Notes: generated from the letters alone by a model not told the origin. Counted from the first letter of the stretch, positions 10,710 through 22,334 are shown. The stretch: DNA of 64,000 bases from Hemileia vastatrix (GCA_030280995.1 JASXTE010000002.1:37569183-37633182), one strand, 5' to 3'. Numbers and translations are program-made.

Positions 10710-13700
10710 TTAGAAAACCCCCAATAAAATTCTTTTCTCCTTCCAGACAGTTGGTCCCAGATTTTTTGTCAACAAATCCGCTACTTGGTTATTTGATGAG
10801 ACCCATTCAATTAAAATTTCTTTTCTGTGAACTTGCTCATTAACAAAATAGAAATCACGGTCAACATGTCTACACCTTTTGTCTGAAGGGTTGTCCGTAG
10901 CAGCAACAATGGCTCCTTTATTATCACAGTAAAGTGTTGTTGGACCATGACACAGATCAACTTCACACAGGAGGTTTCTTAACCATAGATCTTGCCTTGT
11001 AGCATTGGACATTGCCATCAATTCTGAGTGGAGGGAAGCTGTTGCTACTCTTGACTGCCGTTTAGATTGCCACAGAATGAGACAGTTGTTGACTTGAAGA
11101 ACATGACCTCCAGTGGCTCTTGCAAATTCACCGCCCCATGTTGCATCACAGTAAACTTCAGTTGACGGAGTTGCTTTGATAGATGGAAATAAATGAAATT
11201 TCATATCCTTGGTGAATTGCAAGTATCTCAGTAAGTGATGGGTGCATCCCATTCAGCTTTACCTGGTCTTGATGCATAACGTGCCAGGAAGTTAACGGGA
11301 TATGCTAAATCAGGTCTGGATCCGGCAACAAGATAAGATAAAGAACCTATTATTGACAGAAATTTGATTGCTTCTTGGGGAGGGTGTATTTTTTCCTTCA
11401 GAGATGTCAAAGAAAGACCCATTGGTAAAGGTGAGTATGACATGAGACCAGTTGGATTATGTTCATTAAGAATTTTATTCACCAGAGCAGGTTGATGAAT
11501 GATAAAACCATCTGGACATCTTGAAACTGCCAAACCAACTATTGAAGAAATACCATCTGACCATTTCACTTTCAACTTTTCACCCATATCCTCCTCTAAA
11601 ACCTTCAAAACCGTTTCATCACTTCCAACTACCACACCATCATCCACATGGATCCAGAGCATTCCCTTTGATCTTTTTTAGTCAGTACATATACACTAGC
11701 ATCTTGATTACTTGATCTATAACCCAAATTTGCCAGGATACTACTGAGGTGTTTCCACCAACATCTTGCTGCTTGTTTGGTTCCATATAATGCTTTTTTT
11801 GAGTTTGCATACATGGGTGGGTTTGGCTGATTCAAAACCTTCAGGTTGCTTGACATAGATTTCTTCATCAAGATCACTGTGAAGATAAGCTGCTGTAACG
11901 TCAAAGGTTTTGATTGGCCAATTTTAAGTAGCTGCAAGAGTAAGAATTAATCGTAGAGAGGCAAAAGTAGCTGTTGGAGCAAAAGTTTCTTTGAAATCGA
12001 CTCCCTCAACCTGCTTGAAACCTTGAGCAACATATCGTGCTTTATGTTTGATGATTTTGCCATATTCATTTCTTTTCAAAGCAAATACCCATCTTGAACC
12101 AGTAACTGTTTTTCCTGGGGGAAGAGGCACAATATCCCATACTTTCATTTTTGACATGTTGTCCAATTCTTGATTACATGCTACCTTCCACTTAGCAGAA
12201 TCTGGTCTCTTCATAGCTTGTTTGAAAGATCTGGGTACTTGATCAGACAGTTCGCTGGCATTTCTGTTGATGAAATTGACTAATACATCTTGTGCAGCTA
12301 TAGTTTCTTCTGCTGTGAAATCGCCAAATTTTAAAGAGTTAAGAATGAAATTAAGATCACCCTTTGATGCAGATTCAGATGAGTAAGGTTTAGTCAGAGA
12401 GTCATCAGTAATATCTTCTCCTTCAGGTATGAATTTAGCCATTGCTGATTGGACAAAAGAATTTGTTTCAGGGTGCCAAAAAATCCAACCTTTCCCACCA
12501 TCAACAAAACCAACTACTCTACACCTCATAGCTCTTGGCTCCATTCTGGTTCTTTTTTCAGTTGGTATATGGACATAAGCCCATTGACCAAAAAATTTTA
12601 TTGGAGAGAGATCCGCTGTTTTATTGAAAATGATTTGATAAGGCGTGCTTTCAGTAACTCTAACATTTGGTAATCGGTTATGAATGTATGATGCCCAACA
12701 ATAAGCTAAAGTCCAAAAAGTAGAAGGTAGATTTGAAGATAAGAGTATAGTGCGTGCAATTTTGCCAATGGTTTGATTGAATTGTTCAGCCATTCCATTT
12801 TGTTCATGGTGATATGGCATTGAGTGTTCATGAAGAATACCTTGAGTTGACAAGAAGTCAGAAAACTTTCTATTCATATATTCTTTACCATTGTCTGTAC
12901 GTAGAATTTTCATGCGTTGATTGGTAACATTTTCCAATCTATTCTTGAAATTCAAAAAAGCTTCAAAAACATCGGATTTCTTTCTCAATATGAAAACTTC
13001 ACCATATGTTGAGAAAGATTCTCTGAAAGTTGCAACCCATATCTCTCCATTATCCGTTACATAAACCATTGGACCAACAAGGTCAGAAACTACCAATTCC
13101 ATCAGAGGATGATCTCTTTTTGTTGCCAGACAAGTGTTTTTCTTTTTACTCTTAGATACAGCACAGACATCACAATGTAACCTACATGAAGGGACATATG
13201 AAGGGGCATTGAGACATAGGCCTAGTTTGGCAATTTTTTTAGAATTATAGTGCTGGTGTGTCCTAGACGACGATGCCAATCCATAATAGAGTCGGGAACA
13301 GCTTTGGGATATGGGATGTTTGAGGTAGGAGAAGGAACAAAAGGAGCAGGCAGGGTAGCCAAAGAAAGAGAATTAAAATAATTAATTTCAAAAGGATTAC
13401 TGTCTAGATTACATGGATAAACCAGATCAACATTCCATTTACGTTCAGAACAGGATATTGGAGCTATGAATAATATTTTTTTGTTTTTTGAAATTATATA
13501 ATCATTATTTTTATTAAGGGATAATGAAATACCATTCTGAAGAAGATCAAAAGGAGAAATAAGAGTAGATTTTGCTTTATCACAGTAGAAAACACCTTTG
13601 AGGGTGATCAATTCTTCTCTGGGTCCTTTGATCAGAAGATTTCCATAACCAGTAATAAAAGCAGCCACCAAATCAGTAGCTGTTTTAACCGGAATAGGTC

Positions 13701-13932
13701 TTTTCAAACTTTGAAAGTTAGAAAGAAGACGTACATCACCAGTGACATGATGGGTGTCACCAGAATCAAAAACAGCTTGATATCCATCACCTCCCATTTC
13801 AGTTTGCCATTCTTCACTACCTAGTTCAAGTTCTTGAAGTGACGTAGTAAGAACATCAAGAGCTTTACAGTCAATTTCATTCAATTTAACTTTTGAAGAG
13901 CTTTGAGCTGGTTTTCCTTTTCGGTCTCCCAA
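10710..13932 (-). pseudogene. pol: Copia Pol: protease, integrase, reverse transcriptase, RNase H
   Basis: The frame from 13932 starts with the protease motif FDSGDTHH and ends with the pre-integrase motif DWHRRLGH. A frameshift near 13240 leads into the integrase (frame 13279-11924): LHCDVC completes the zinc site, and VVSDLVGP, RTDNGKEY and EQNGMAEQ give the D, D and E residues. The same frame enters the RT (SRWVFALKRN, KARYVAQGF). Further frameshifts near 11925, 11810-11890 and 11645 interrupt the RT; its catalytic box is HVDD (in LWIHVDDGVV). RNase H is in frame 11252-10710 with YCDATWGG, LHSELMAM, YCDNKGA and HVDRDFYF. It would replicate the element through cDNA in virus-like particles; as read here it cannot be made as one protein. 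Confidence 0.9.
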
Positions 13933-13974
13933 AGATCTACGTATATGACCTATAGCTGCACGATTTTGTTGGCT

Positions 13975-15420
13975 TCATGCTTCACATTGTGCCCATAGTT
14001 CAGCATTGAATGAATTCCCATCAGGATTATAAGGACAGTTCGGTACAAAATGTTCAGTTGATTTACATAAGTGACAAGAGTAATCTGGTCGTTTGTTGCC
14101 AGGATGATAACTGTCCATTTTTCCTTTTCTAAAAGCTAGTGTAGACATTGAGTCAGGGGAAATAGTTGTTTCAAAAGAGGTGGAGAGTGTTGGAGCACTG
14201 GGAGAAGTGGAATTAGAAGCATTAACAAAAGAGTTTTGCAATACATCCATCATCTGATCAAAGGATGGTTGAGAGATGTCAGGGCGTAGTTCGAAAAAAC
14301 GGCTTGCTTCAGATGATAGATATTTAACTGAGGAGGGTAACAATAGTTGAGTAAAGATCGCCATCATTTCATCAAAACCAAAAATAAATCCGGATCGTTC
14401 AACAGCCTCAAAAATGGATTTCACTTTTTCACCATGCGACATAAAATCAGTAAAAGGAGCATTTTTTATTTTTAAAAGGTCTTCAAAAAGTGATATTTGT
14501 GATGTATGAGACGCTTTATCAAATTTGTTGCTGAGGATTGAAAATGCTTGAAAGCAGGTGGTTCCAAAATTGATAAAGCCTTGAAGTTTTTCTTCAAGCG
14601 TATAATATAATATGTGTCAACTCATTTCATCTTCAAATTTTGAGACATCATCTATTATTGCACCCGGATTAGTTGTATATCTAGTTGTACGTACACGGCG
14701 CTTTAGAAATATATGCAGGTTTTTAACCCATATCTGCCAGTTAGATCCATCAGTTTTAAGTTTTGCCATGTTTTTTGTTTTATGTACTATCTCTTCTATT
14801 ATTTCAGCGCAGTCTTTCCCTTTATAGGTTTCTAAACCTTCATCTGACTCATCTCCCATTTCTTCTGCTTCCACAGGCTCGGTTCCAGCGTTTCGCGACG
14901 CCGTTGCACGCGGGGCAAAGTGCCTCGGTCGTCGCGAACGCGAACGCGAGGCAGCCAAAACAGGCATGTTGTTAGGTTGAGGGGGAGGTAGTCTGGGGTC
15001 AGGGTAAGTGGTGGTAAGGTGGTGAGTTGGTGGCCTGGGTTGGGGATGAGGGGCGGTAAGGTGAGGTGGAGTTGGCCTGGGTTGTGGGGTAAGGCTCGCG
15101 CGACTATCTGCAGTCGGTCGCGAGCTAGTGGGGGATTGGCTCGCCTGCCTAGCGAGGGGTGGCGAGGCCAAGTGAGGTGATTGTCGGTTTGTCCGACGAG
15201 TAGTTTGAGGAGATGGTGTTTGACGAGCAGTACTAGCACTGCCGGTAGAGGAGGTAGGGGAAGATGGTGTACCCGAAAAAGACCGGGACCGTCGGCATAA
15301 ACGGGTATTAACCGAGCCGGGTGTTGAATTGAGGTTGCCCAATTCGCATGACAGGGGGGGATGGCGTTCATGAGCTATTCGAGGGCGTGACTGGAAGGGG
15401 TCCTGAGGATCAACCGGCAT
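13975..15420 (-). pseudogene. gag: Copia Gag with CCHC zinc knuckle
   Basis: ATG at 15420. About 190 residues of R/S/P/T-rich sequence precede a conserved Gag core that includes GSNWQIWVKNLHIFL. A TGA at 14617-14619 replaces what looks like a Trp codon (after EDEMS, before HILYYTLEEKL), and the frame then runs on to the knuckle CHLCKSTEHFVPNC (C-x2-C-x4-H-x4-C) near 14050. A second TGA at 13975-13977 separates Gag from Pol, which follows in the same frame. That TGA could be a decayed codon or a genuine Gag-Pol stop. The long Pro/Arg-rich N-terminus is GC-richer than its surroundings. Product would be the capsid and nucleocapsid of virus-like particles. Confidence 0.85.
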
Positions 15421-15545
15421 GTATTAGATGGCCGATAAGCAAGAAAAGATGAGGTTTTGCTGGTAGACACTTTTAACGTGGGGAAAGCACGGGGTACGTT
15501 AACTCTCGGGTGTATACAAAAAAAAAATTACTGCTAGTAATAATT

Positions 15546-15558
15546 TAGGGACGGCCCA
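15546..15558 (-). other. Copia primer-binding site candidate
   Basis: Five nt after the 5' LTR the minus strand reads TGGGCCGTCCC, beginning with TGG as expected for pairing with a tRNA 3' end. The tRNA is not identified. Confidence 0.5.
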
Positions 15559-15563
15559 TAACC

Positions 15564-15740
15564 TATGGTAGCAGCGTCAGCGTTTCTTCCGGAGTGAACC
15601 CATTATTTCATTACTCACCTATGGTAGCAGCGTCAGCGTTTCTTCCGGAGTGAACCGGAGTTACACACTTCTGCTGCACCATAGGATATACTACATACAA
15701 TTGCATAAATCACTAAGCATATAGTATTATGTACTTAACA
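15564..15740 (-). repeat. Copia 5' LTR (177 bp)
   Basis: Identical to 10446-10622; followed on the outer side by the AAGCT duplication at 15741-15745. It should hold the promoter, but no clear TATA box stands out. Confidence 0.95.
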
Positions 15741-16148
15741 AAGCTCCATCAAGTACTTTGTTGGGTTGGATTCAATCATGAACTTCAACAGTTCAACTGC
15801 TTCATCTTCCGATACAAGGGGCCAGCCACACTTCAAGTAAGATTTGGGATTGAAAACAACAGCATGTGTCTTATAATTTAATTGCTTCCAAAATAGTAGA
15901 AAATCAGGACTGACCAAGGAGACATGCATACTTTTGATTTGAGTGAGGGACTTCCCATCCAATGCATCTCTCCCCACATGGAGCTTAAAGACTGTTTGAT
16001 ACTTTTCAAAAAACATAAAAATCAATCTGAGCAGAAAAAAATAAATTAATAAGTTTGAATCACTAAAAGAAATATAAAAATTAAAAAATAATTGGCTTAC
16101 CTCTTGAAACTGCAGAAAAATAGCAAAAAAAATGCAAAGCATACCTGT

Positions 16149-16588
16149 TTTAGACTGAAGGAAAGAAAACACTTGTTAGAAATTTCCAAAGCAGTATAAA
16201 TACTGTGAAGAACTTACCAATAGAAAGGGGCATGGACAACAGATCAAGCTGAATTTGAAGAAACAGAAGATGCAGGGATATGAAAGAATTGAGTATTTGT
16301 CCAAGTGGCAAAGGAGAGAAACAGGGAATCAGGAGTCTGTGAGAAAGAAAGGGAAAATCATAACTCTAAAAATATGAAAGGGATGAGAAAATTACAAAAA
16401 GAGAAGAGAAGTGAGCATGCTTTGGGAAGGTGAGCAGCATGAAAGTTTTATTGGGCAAGGGTGGGAGGACAAAAGTGCATGCTGGAGGGGAGTCAAGCAG
16501 GCATTATGAATATTGGGCTTGGGTGGGATGGGTGGGCCAAAAAAACAAATGATTTTTGAAAAAACCTCAAGCTTTTTTACATAAGCTG
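16149..16588 (-). repeat. Right 440-bp terminal inverted repeat
   Basis: Inverse copy of 6992-7431, ending at the TA at 16589-16590. It provides the presumed promoter and first exon of the minus-strand transposase gene, including an intron with GTAAGTTCTTCACAG donor and TTCAG acceptor. Confidence 0.85.
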
Positions 16589-16612
16589 TACCTGTACAAA
16601 GCTCAAATACTA

Positions 16613-16625
16613 AAAATATGGTTCC
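16613..16625. repeat. 13-bp target-site duplication of the LINE (3' side)
   Basis: AAAATATGGTTCC here is repeated exactly at 22335-22347. The two copies bracket the LINE and fix its borders. Confidence 0.9.
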
Positions 16626-16760
16626 TTTTATTTATTTTTTTATTTCATACATTCTCACCCAACATAGGGGCATGAAGGAAAAGAAGACAGATAGTAGGTA
16701 CAGCAGAGGAGACTAGGTGACACAAAAAAAGAAAACTAATGGCAATTTAAATTGAGGAAG

Positions 16761-19700
16761 CTAAGGGCTAGGCTGAATAGATAGTGGCAAATTATTAGGG
16801 AGTCTTTCAGTGTTAACTATAAATGATACAACAAGGGAAATAATGGGAGACAGGGACAAAAGTGCAGAGGTGCAGAAAGAAATTTTGTGTTTTTGAGCTT
16901 CCTTCCTCAACCCAATTCTTAGGTGTGAGTGAGCCTTGAAGAAAAGGAGGACATGCTCAGGGGTGTTACAATAATTCCCATCACAGTAAATGCAGATAGG
17001 GGAATCAGCCGCCTTGAATCTAAAGAGGTAGTTATGCAAGTGCAAAGGACCTGAGAAAAGTTGGGCAAAGGAAGTGGACAGTGCCCTAGGGAGGCAGCAT
17101 AGTTGGGAAAAGGTTTCTCTTGGAGAGAATCCACCCCATAGTTTTCTGATGACATCCTTGGATGGGTGTGAGAGGAGGAGTGATTGGGAGTGGGAATGGA
17201 TGTGTGATTTGAGGGGGGAGATTGAGGTAGGGGGAGGAATGAAGTGCGGGATGGAGTGGGTGAATTCTGCTAGGGGATGGGATTTATTGGCCAGGCTGTC
17301 TACAATATCATTGCCATGTACACCTGCATGGCCAGGGCACCAACACAGAGTGAGGGTAATGAGGGGGTTGGCTTCACAGAGAAGGGAAACTTCTTGATAG
17401 ATTCTGGCTATTAATGAGGAGTTAGCTAAGGAGGGAGAGGGAGAGGAGAGAAGGCAGATGATGAACTGATTTTCAGCCATGAGAGTGAGGGAGCTAGAGA
17501 AAGGATGGCTTGGGTTGGTGAGGAAAAGGTAAATTCCTAGAAGGATTCCTACCAGTTCTGCCTCAAAGACAGAGTACTGGTGGGGTCCCCTAGGCATACC
17601 ACATATGGGGAGTTCAAAACCAGGTCAAAAGCTGCACTGAAGGTACCTTCTGCTGATCTTGACCCATCTGTGTAAGTGAGATATGAGTGTAGTGGGTACT
17701 TAGATAGGGAAAGAGATACCTTACCTGGAGCCTTTTCCTTGGAGTCCCCAATTTTAGCTTCGGATAGTTGGGGATTCCAGGGGGGAACTAGGAAGGGTCA
17801 GCACGTATCTAGCTGATTGAGGGGGAGGGAAGGAGGGAAGAAGTTTGATGATCTGATCAAGTGGAGAGGGTGCAGGTGTGATTTAGGAGGTGCCAAAGAT
17901 GAAAGGGTTTTGGCTAACCGGACCATAGGGTTTGTATCTGGAATGGTCAGTAGGCAGGCCCATGCCTTGTACACTGCCAGGTCTAGGCGCTGTTTACAGG
18001 GTAAATAGGCTGAATCGTGAAGTAGAGTACTCACTGGTGTGGTCCTAAAACACCCCAAAGCCCTGCTAGTTGCCTTGTTGTCAGCTGTTTGGAGTAATCT
18101 GACTGTTCTCAAGGGCTTTTTTTGGGTGTGCCAGACTATCGCTTCATAATCAGTGCATGAGTGAATAAGGGAATATATTAGCTGTTTATATTGTTTGAGA
18201 ACAATACCCCAACCTGAAGAGCCCATGAAATGGATGGATACCACTTCCAGGAGGCCTTTGGAGGTGATATTGGTCCCATTTGCTTTGAAAGAGAGTGATG
18301 AGTCAATTTTCAATCCTAACCATTTAAGATTAGAAGAAGCAGTGAGTGTAAGTGAGTTAAAAATAAATTGTGGGAGAGAATTAATGGGGAGGGAAATCTT
18401 AGTCGACAGAAGCCATTTTGCTTTTTCACAATCAAAAATGGCTCCATGTCTAGAGCCCCAATCCTGAGCCTCTACACCCAATTTGGACAGCTTCTTGATG
18501 ATAATTTATGGGCTTTTACCTGCTGCTAGGTATAAGATATTGTCAATGTATCCTAGGGCCAGGAAGCTGGGATAGATTTATGTGAGGGAAAGGAGTTTGA
18601 AGTTGTAGATGACATGTAGGATTGGGGAGAGGGGGGGACCCTGTGGGAGGCCTTTTGGGGAAAAGATGGGGGGTGAGACAAAAGAAAAGAAAGAAATTCT
18701 GGTAACTCTGTTTTTGAGGAAAGCAATGATAAGGGTGGAAAGGTTCCTAGGAACTGGGAGGGAGAGAAGAATGGATGAAAGGCGGTCTAGGTTGACCGTG
18801 GGGATGGCACTTTTAACGTCAAGTGATAGAGCACCCACAAAGTTTCCCTTGCACCATTGATCTTTAGTCCAGGTGACCAGATGGAGCAGGGCATCAGAAG
18901 TGGAGTGGAGACGGTTTCCACCACAATGAGTTTCAGGGAGGAGTTTAGCTGATTCTAAACAAAAGGAGAGTCTTTTAGTGAGCAACAAGTCAAGTAACTT
19001 TCCTATTGTGTTCATCACTGCAATGGGATGGTAGGAGTTGGGGATGGAGTAATAAGATCTGCCTGGCTTGGGGATAATCACTGTTCTTGCACCTTTCCAT
19101 ACTTTTGGGTTATAGTCGTGATTCAGGCAGGCCTGGAAGAGAGGCAGAAGTAGGTCATCTGTTTGGGGAGGACTAAGGTGAATAAGGGAATTAGGAATGC
19201 CATCCAGTCCAGGGGCTCTGCCCTTTTTGGTTTTGAGGATTGCTGAGACAAGTTCAGATTTTGAGAAAGGAGGGGAGGGAGGAGGAGGGGTGATGTCATC
19301 CAGTAAGCATGGGGAAGTTGCTACTGAAGTTCCTTCAAAAAGGCAAGAGGCTTTTTCCATGTTGTCAATGATAGGGTTTCCTGAGTGATCATTGAGAGGA
19401 GGGTTAGATTGGGGGTTGGGATGTGAGGACTTGGCTGCTTTGAAAAGGGTTTTTGGGGTGAGGGTGGCTAATTTATTTTGTCAGTGTTGTTTGCAAAGTT
19501 AATTTAATTTTTCATGGAAGGCTTTGTGTGCTTCCAGAAACTCAGTTGTATGCTGGGGGGATGGGAAGGACCATGAATGCCTCTAAGCCCTGTAACAGGA
19601 TTGTTTGAGGGGCTCCAAGATGCTTTGGTTCCACCAGGCCTGACATGACAAACTGGGCTGCTGAAGTGGTAAAAAATAATTTATAAGCTCAACTAAGAAT

Positions 19701-20560
19701 GTGGAGACCTGTTCTTCAGCCAAATCTATTTGGGAAGGGGAGGAAATGGGGGGGAGGAGAAGGAGGAGAGGGAATAGATGAGGGAAGACTTATAGAGATG
19801 CTTCCACTTCCAAAAGGGTACAGGGGAAGGAGCTATGGGAGAGTGGAGAAGGAGGATTGTTTCAATGGATCAATGATCAGATAGGAAGGAGAAAGAACCA
19901 TCAATGTCTGTATGACATTTAACCACCAGGTTGGAACACCCTATGTTTGCAAAACCAGATCAATCACAGAGGTGAAATTTCTGGAGTTGCAGAATGTGAT
20001 GATTCCAGGTTGTGAGATGAGATGCAGACCAAGGGTAGACATGGAGTCAATGAGTGGGGTGGCCTCTGGGTGATTAGAAGTGTGGTGAGCAGGATCTGCC
20101 CACAAATCATGATGGAGATTACTATCAGTGAAGAGAAGAGTTGGGAGGGAACAATGTGTGGGAGAGAGGAAAAGGAGACTGAGGGGTTATAAATATTAAC
20201 AAAGAGGAAGGGAGAAGAGGGGCTGTTGTATTGGAGAAGAGAGATGTCCAAGCATGGACTAGGGAGGGGTGAGAAGAGGTGGATGGGAAACTTCTTGTTG
20301 ACCTAGAAACAGCATCTTATTGGAGAGGTAGAGGGGTTAGGAGGGATGTAAAGAGGGGGAAAAAGATGCCAGCCTTTAGCTTGTTCCAGAAAGAAGTGAT
20401 TGTGTGAGAGGAATGGTTCCAGAATCACTAGAAGATCATACTTGGAGGTGGAGGGGTCATTAAAGAGAGAGTGAAAACATATAAAAGAACAATGAAAATT
20501 AAGTTGAAATATAGAGAAAAAATTGGGACACTTAGGTAGTTCAGGTATGGACATCTATTT
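16761..20560 (-). pseudogene. LINE ORF2: endonuclease, reverse transcriptase, RNase H
   Basis: Read on the minus strand. The AP-type endonuclease region begins near 20550 (FSIFQLNFHC, then YDLLVILEPF) and continues through SPFLFVNIYNP at about 20210. The RT follows in 19360-18578: GRAPGLDGIPNSL, NSYHPIAVMNTIGKLLD, LDVKSAIPTVNLDRL and GLPQGPPLSPIL. The catalytic box just after it reads YIDN (in GYIDNILYL) where YxDD is expected, so polymerase activity should be lost. The C-terminal RT part is in 18481-17798 (RHGAIFDCEKAKW). RNase H (17597-16761) shows FEAELVGIL and WCPGHAGVHGNDIVDSLAN, then a Cys/His finger (CIYC ... TPEHVLLFF). Several stops and frameshifts split the frame. Confidence 0.9.
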
Positions 20561-22333
20561 GGGGGTGTTGTGAGGGCAGGCTGGGTGATGAGGGAGGTGA
20601 AAGATGTGAGAAGATTGGGGGTCTGATTTAAGGAGGGAGGAGAGAGGAATGGTAGCCGTTTTCTGGGGATTATCAGAAGAGAGGGATTCAACACATCTGA
20701 AGCAGACAGGGGAGTCAATCTTGGGAGCCTTTCATTCTTTTGAGCTGTGGTTGCCTGCACAATTTGTGCAGTGGGGGGGAGAGAGCAGTGGATTGACAGG
20801 TGCCCCTTGCCCCAGCATCTATAGCAAGTGCTCCACTCCCTGTTGACAGCTTCAGTGCGTCAGACCTGACTTTCACAAATGAAGGGAAAATGGGGGAAGT
20901 GGGAAACTAGTAGGTCAGCATCATGTTTATCTAAAAGATGGAGGATTACTGAGGAATGGTTTTTCCCAGCTCTTTGTTTGGGCCTTCTGAGCCATGAAAC
21001 CTGGTAAAGTGACTTGAGGGCCTCAGGGTTTTCTTCAATGAGGGCAGCAATGTTGTTTTGGTTGTCAAGGTTGAGATAAGTGGGGACTCAATGGGCTACA
21101 ACTGGGTGAGTTGGGGGCTTGAAAATCATATTGTTGGGGATCCATGATTGCCATGAATTGATAAGGGTGAGTTTTCCATCTTCTGAAGCCACAACAAGTT
21201 TTACATCATTGGACTTTAGCTTTGCTATACCATGGAGCCTAACCAGATTCAAGGAGGAGGGGGAGAGGACCTTCTTAGTGGCTAGGCGGTTGTTGAGTAA
21301 GGAGAGTAATTGGGGTGTAGTGATGTCTTTGAGGACTGGTGCGGTTGGGTTAGCCTGTTTTATGATGATGATAGGGAGTCTGCTGAAGGGAAGGGGAGGA
21401 GAGCAAAGGGGTTGGGGGGTGTTGGGAAGAGGAATTGGAGGCAATTTGCGCAAAGGTAGGGCCTTTTTGTGGTGGCCTAAGGGGATAAGGAGAGGAGGAA
21501 GGGGGGGGAAAGGCAAGCAAGGATTTCATCAAATTTTGTGTCAAAATACTTTTTGGTTTGGGCAGAGGGGTCAGCTGGGGATGAGGAGGAAGCAAGAGGG
21601 AGCTGCTTTTGAGGAGGGGGATGAGCAGTGTCAGGTTGAGCATGGAAGGAGGCTTGAAGGATGTGTGGCCTGAGGGTGTTTGTTAAAGCCTTGATGTCAG
21701 CCATGGTTGAAGCATGCATATTGATGTGCAATCCTTTGCAGGGGGGATCTTTGACCAAGTTGACCAATGAGAAGAGGCAGTCCATTAGAGCCTTGGGGTC
21801 ATTGGCTCTGTCTGGGCCCACCAAGCACAGGACACTAGATGCCACAGGGTTGCTGTTTTCAGAAGGGGGAGGGGGGAGGTTAGTAAGGCCAAAGCCAAAG
21901 AATAGCTTGTTGGGGTTATGGACAGAGTCCTCAAGGGAGGAGGGAGAGTGGGTGGGTGGAGGAGGTGGTACAAATGGGGTAGGGTCAATTGGGGGGAGGA
22001 CTACAGGGGTAGAGCTGGGTACATGAGGGGCTTGGGAGGACTTCCAGAAAAGTTCTGGGTGGGAGTCTCTGGCTTCCCCCAAAGAGTCGCTAGAGGTGTC
22101 ACAAGGAGGGTGTCTGGTGCTGGGAGAGGGGGGCAGGGACACATAGCACCTCGTCTTTGGGGCAGGGTAAGGCCTTGGATCTGGAGAGGGTGTGGCCAGG
22201 ACAAGAAGATGAGAAGGTGGGGATTTGTCAGTGAGGGGAGGGGAGAGGTGGTGGATACAGGAGGAGGTGAATTTTTTGTGGACACATCTGGAGACGTGTC
22301 AATTTCCATGTTGTTGTTAACGGAAGAAGTCAT
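20561..22333 (-). pseudogene. LINE ORF1 (Gag-like RNA-binding protein)
   Basis: ATG at 22333 (MTSSVNNNMEIDTSPDV). The N-terminal half is Pro/Ser-rich and shifts frame near 22140 and again near 21510. The ordered part near 21330-21090 contains LVRLHGIAKLKSNDVKLV and EDGKLTLINSWQSWIPN, typical of Tad-type ORF1. The next segment ends in a zinc knuckle STCYRCWGKGHLSIHC (C-x2-C-x4-H-x4-C, about 20830-20790) and, in another frame, a second CFRC near 20710. The protein would coat the LINE RNA. It is not intact here. Confidence 0.8.
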
Positions 22334-22334
22334 G

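Larger units (their letters stand above)
10446..15740 (-). mobile_element. Ty1/copia LTR retrotransposon nested in the transposase
   Basis: 5,295-bp element on the minus strand: 5' LTR 15564-15740, gag, pol in copia order (protease, integrase, reverse transcriptase, RNase H), 3' LTR 10446-10622. LTRs are 177 bp and identical by eye, and AAGCT duplications flank them. The LTR ends are TGTTAAG...ACCATA, so the 3' terminus is not the canonical CA. Despite identical LTRs, gag has two in-frame stops and pol has several frameshifts. Confidence 0.95.
9573..16016 (-). pseudogene. Tc1/mariner (IS630-type) DD34E transposase, interrupted by copia
   Basis: The gene reads from ATG at 16016. Exon 1 is 16016-15741 and continues at 10440-10254 beyond the copia insertion; exon 2 is 10189-9984 and exon 3 is 9920-9573. 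Introns have GTAAGG/GTAAGT donors and TTAG acceptors. Counting one copy of the AAGCT duplication, the exons sum to 1017 nt, a 338-residue protein, the usual size for the family. The N-terminal third is helix-turn-helix-like (SEDEAVELLKFMIESNP...). The catalytic triad is visible: FTDESGI (D split over the exon 1/2 junction), VLDNA (D at 9872-9870) and KPIEKGF, with 34 residues between the last D and E, as in DD34E enzymes. Two TAA stops remain (10326-10324 and 9863-9861), so it is inactive even without copia. Extra 5' exons lie in the right inverted repeat. Confidence 0.85.
6992..16588 (-). mobile_element. Tc1/mariner-type DNA transposon with two convergent genes, split by copia
   Basis: The element begins CAGCTGATGTAAAAAAGCTT at 6992 and ends with the inverted counterpart at 16588, each flanked by TA (6990-6991 and 16589-16590), the classical Tc1/mariner target duplication. 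Its terminal inverted repeats are 440 bp each. It carries a plus-strand accessory gene (7682-9203) and a minus-strand DD34E transposase (9573-16016). Without the 5.3-kb copia insertion it would be about 4.3 kb. Both genes contain in-frame stops, so this copy is dead. Long inverted repeats and a second gene are unusual for the superfamily. Confidence 0.85.
16626..22334 (-). mobile_element. Tad-like non-LTR retrotransposon (LINE)
   Basis: 5.7-kb element on the minus strand between two 13-bp duplications. ORF1 starts one nt after the 5' duplication, so the 5' UTR is missing or lost by slight 5' truncation. ORF2 encodes an endonuclease, a reverse transcriptase, RNase H and a terminal zinc finger, the order of the Tad1 clade of fungal LINEs. 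The 3' end is AT-rich (ATGAAATAAAAAAATAAATA), not a clean poly(A). Both ORFs are broken by stops and frameshifts. Base composition is clearly GC-richer than the neighbouring DNA. Confidence 0.9.

Noticed and set aside
17074..17397. Plus-strand frames across 17000-22450
   Set aside because: They are shadows of the Pro/Ser-rich minus-strand LINE ORFs.
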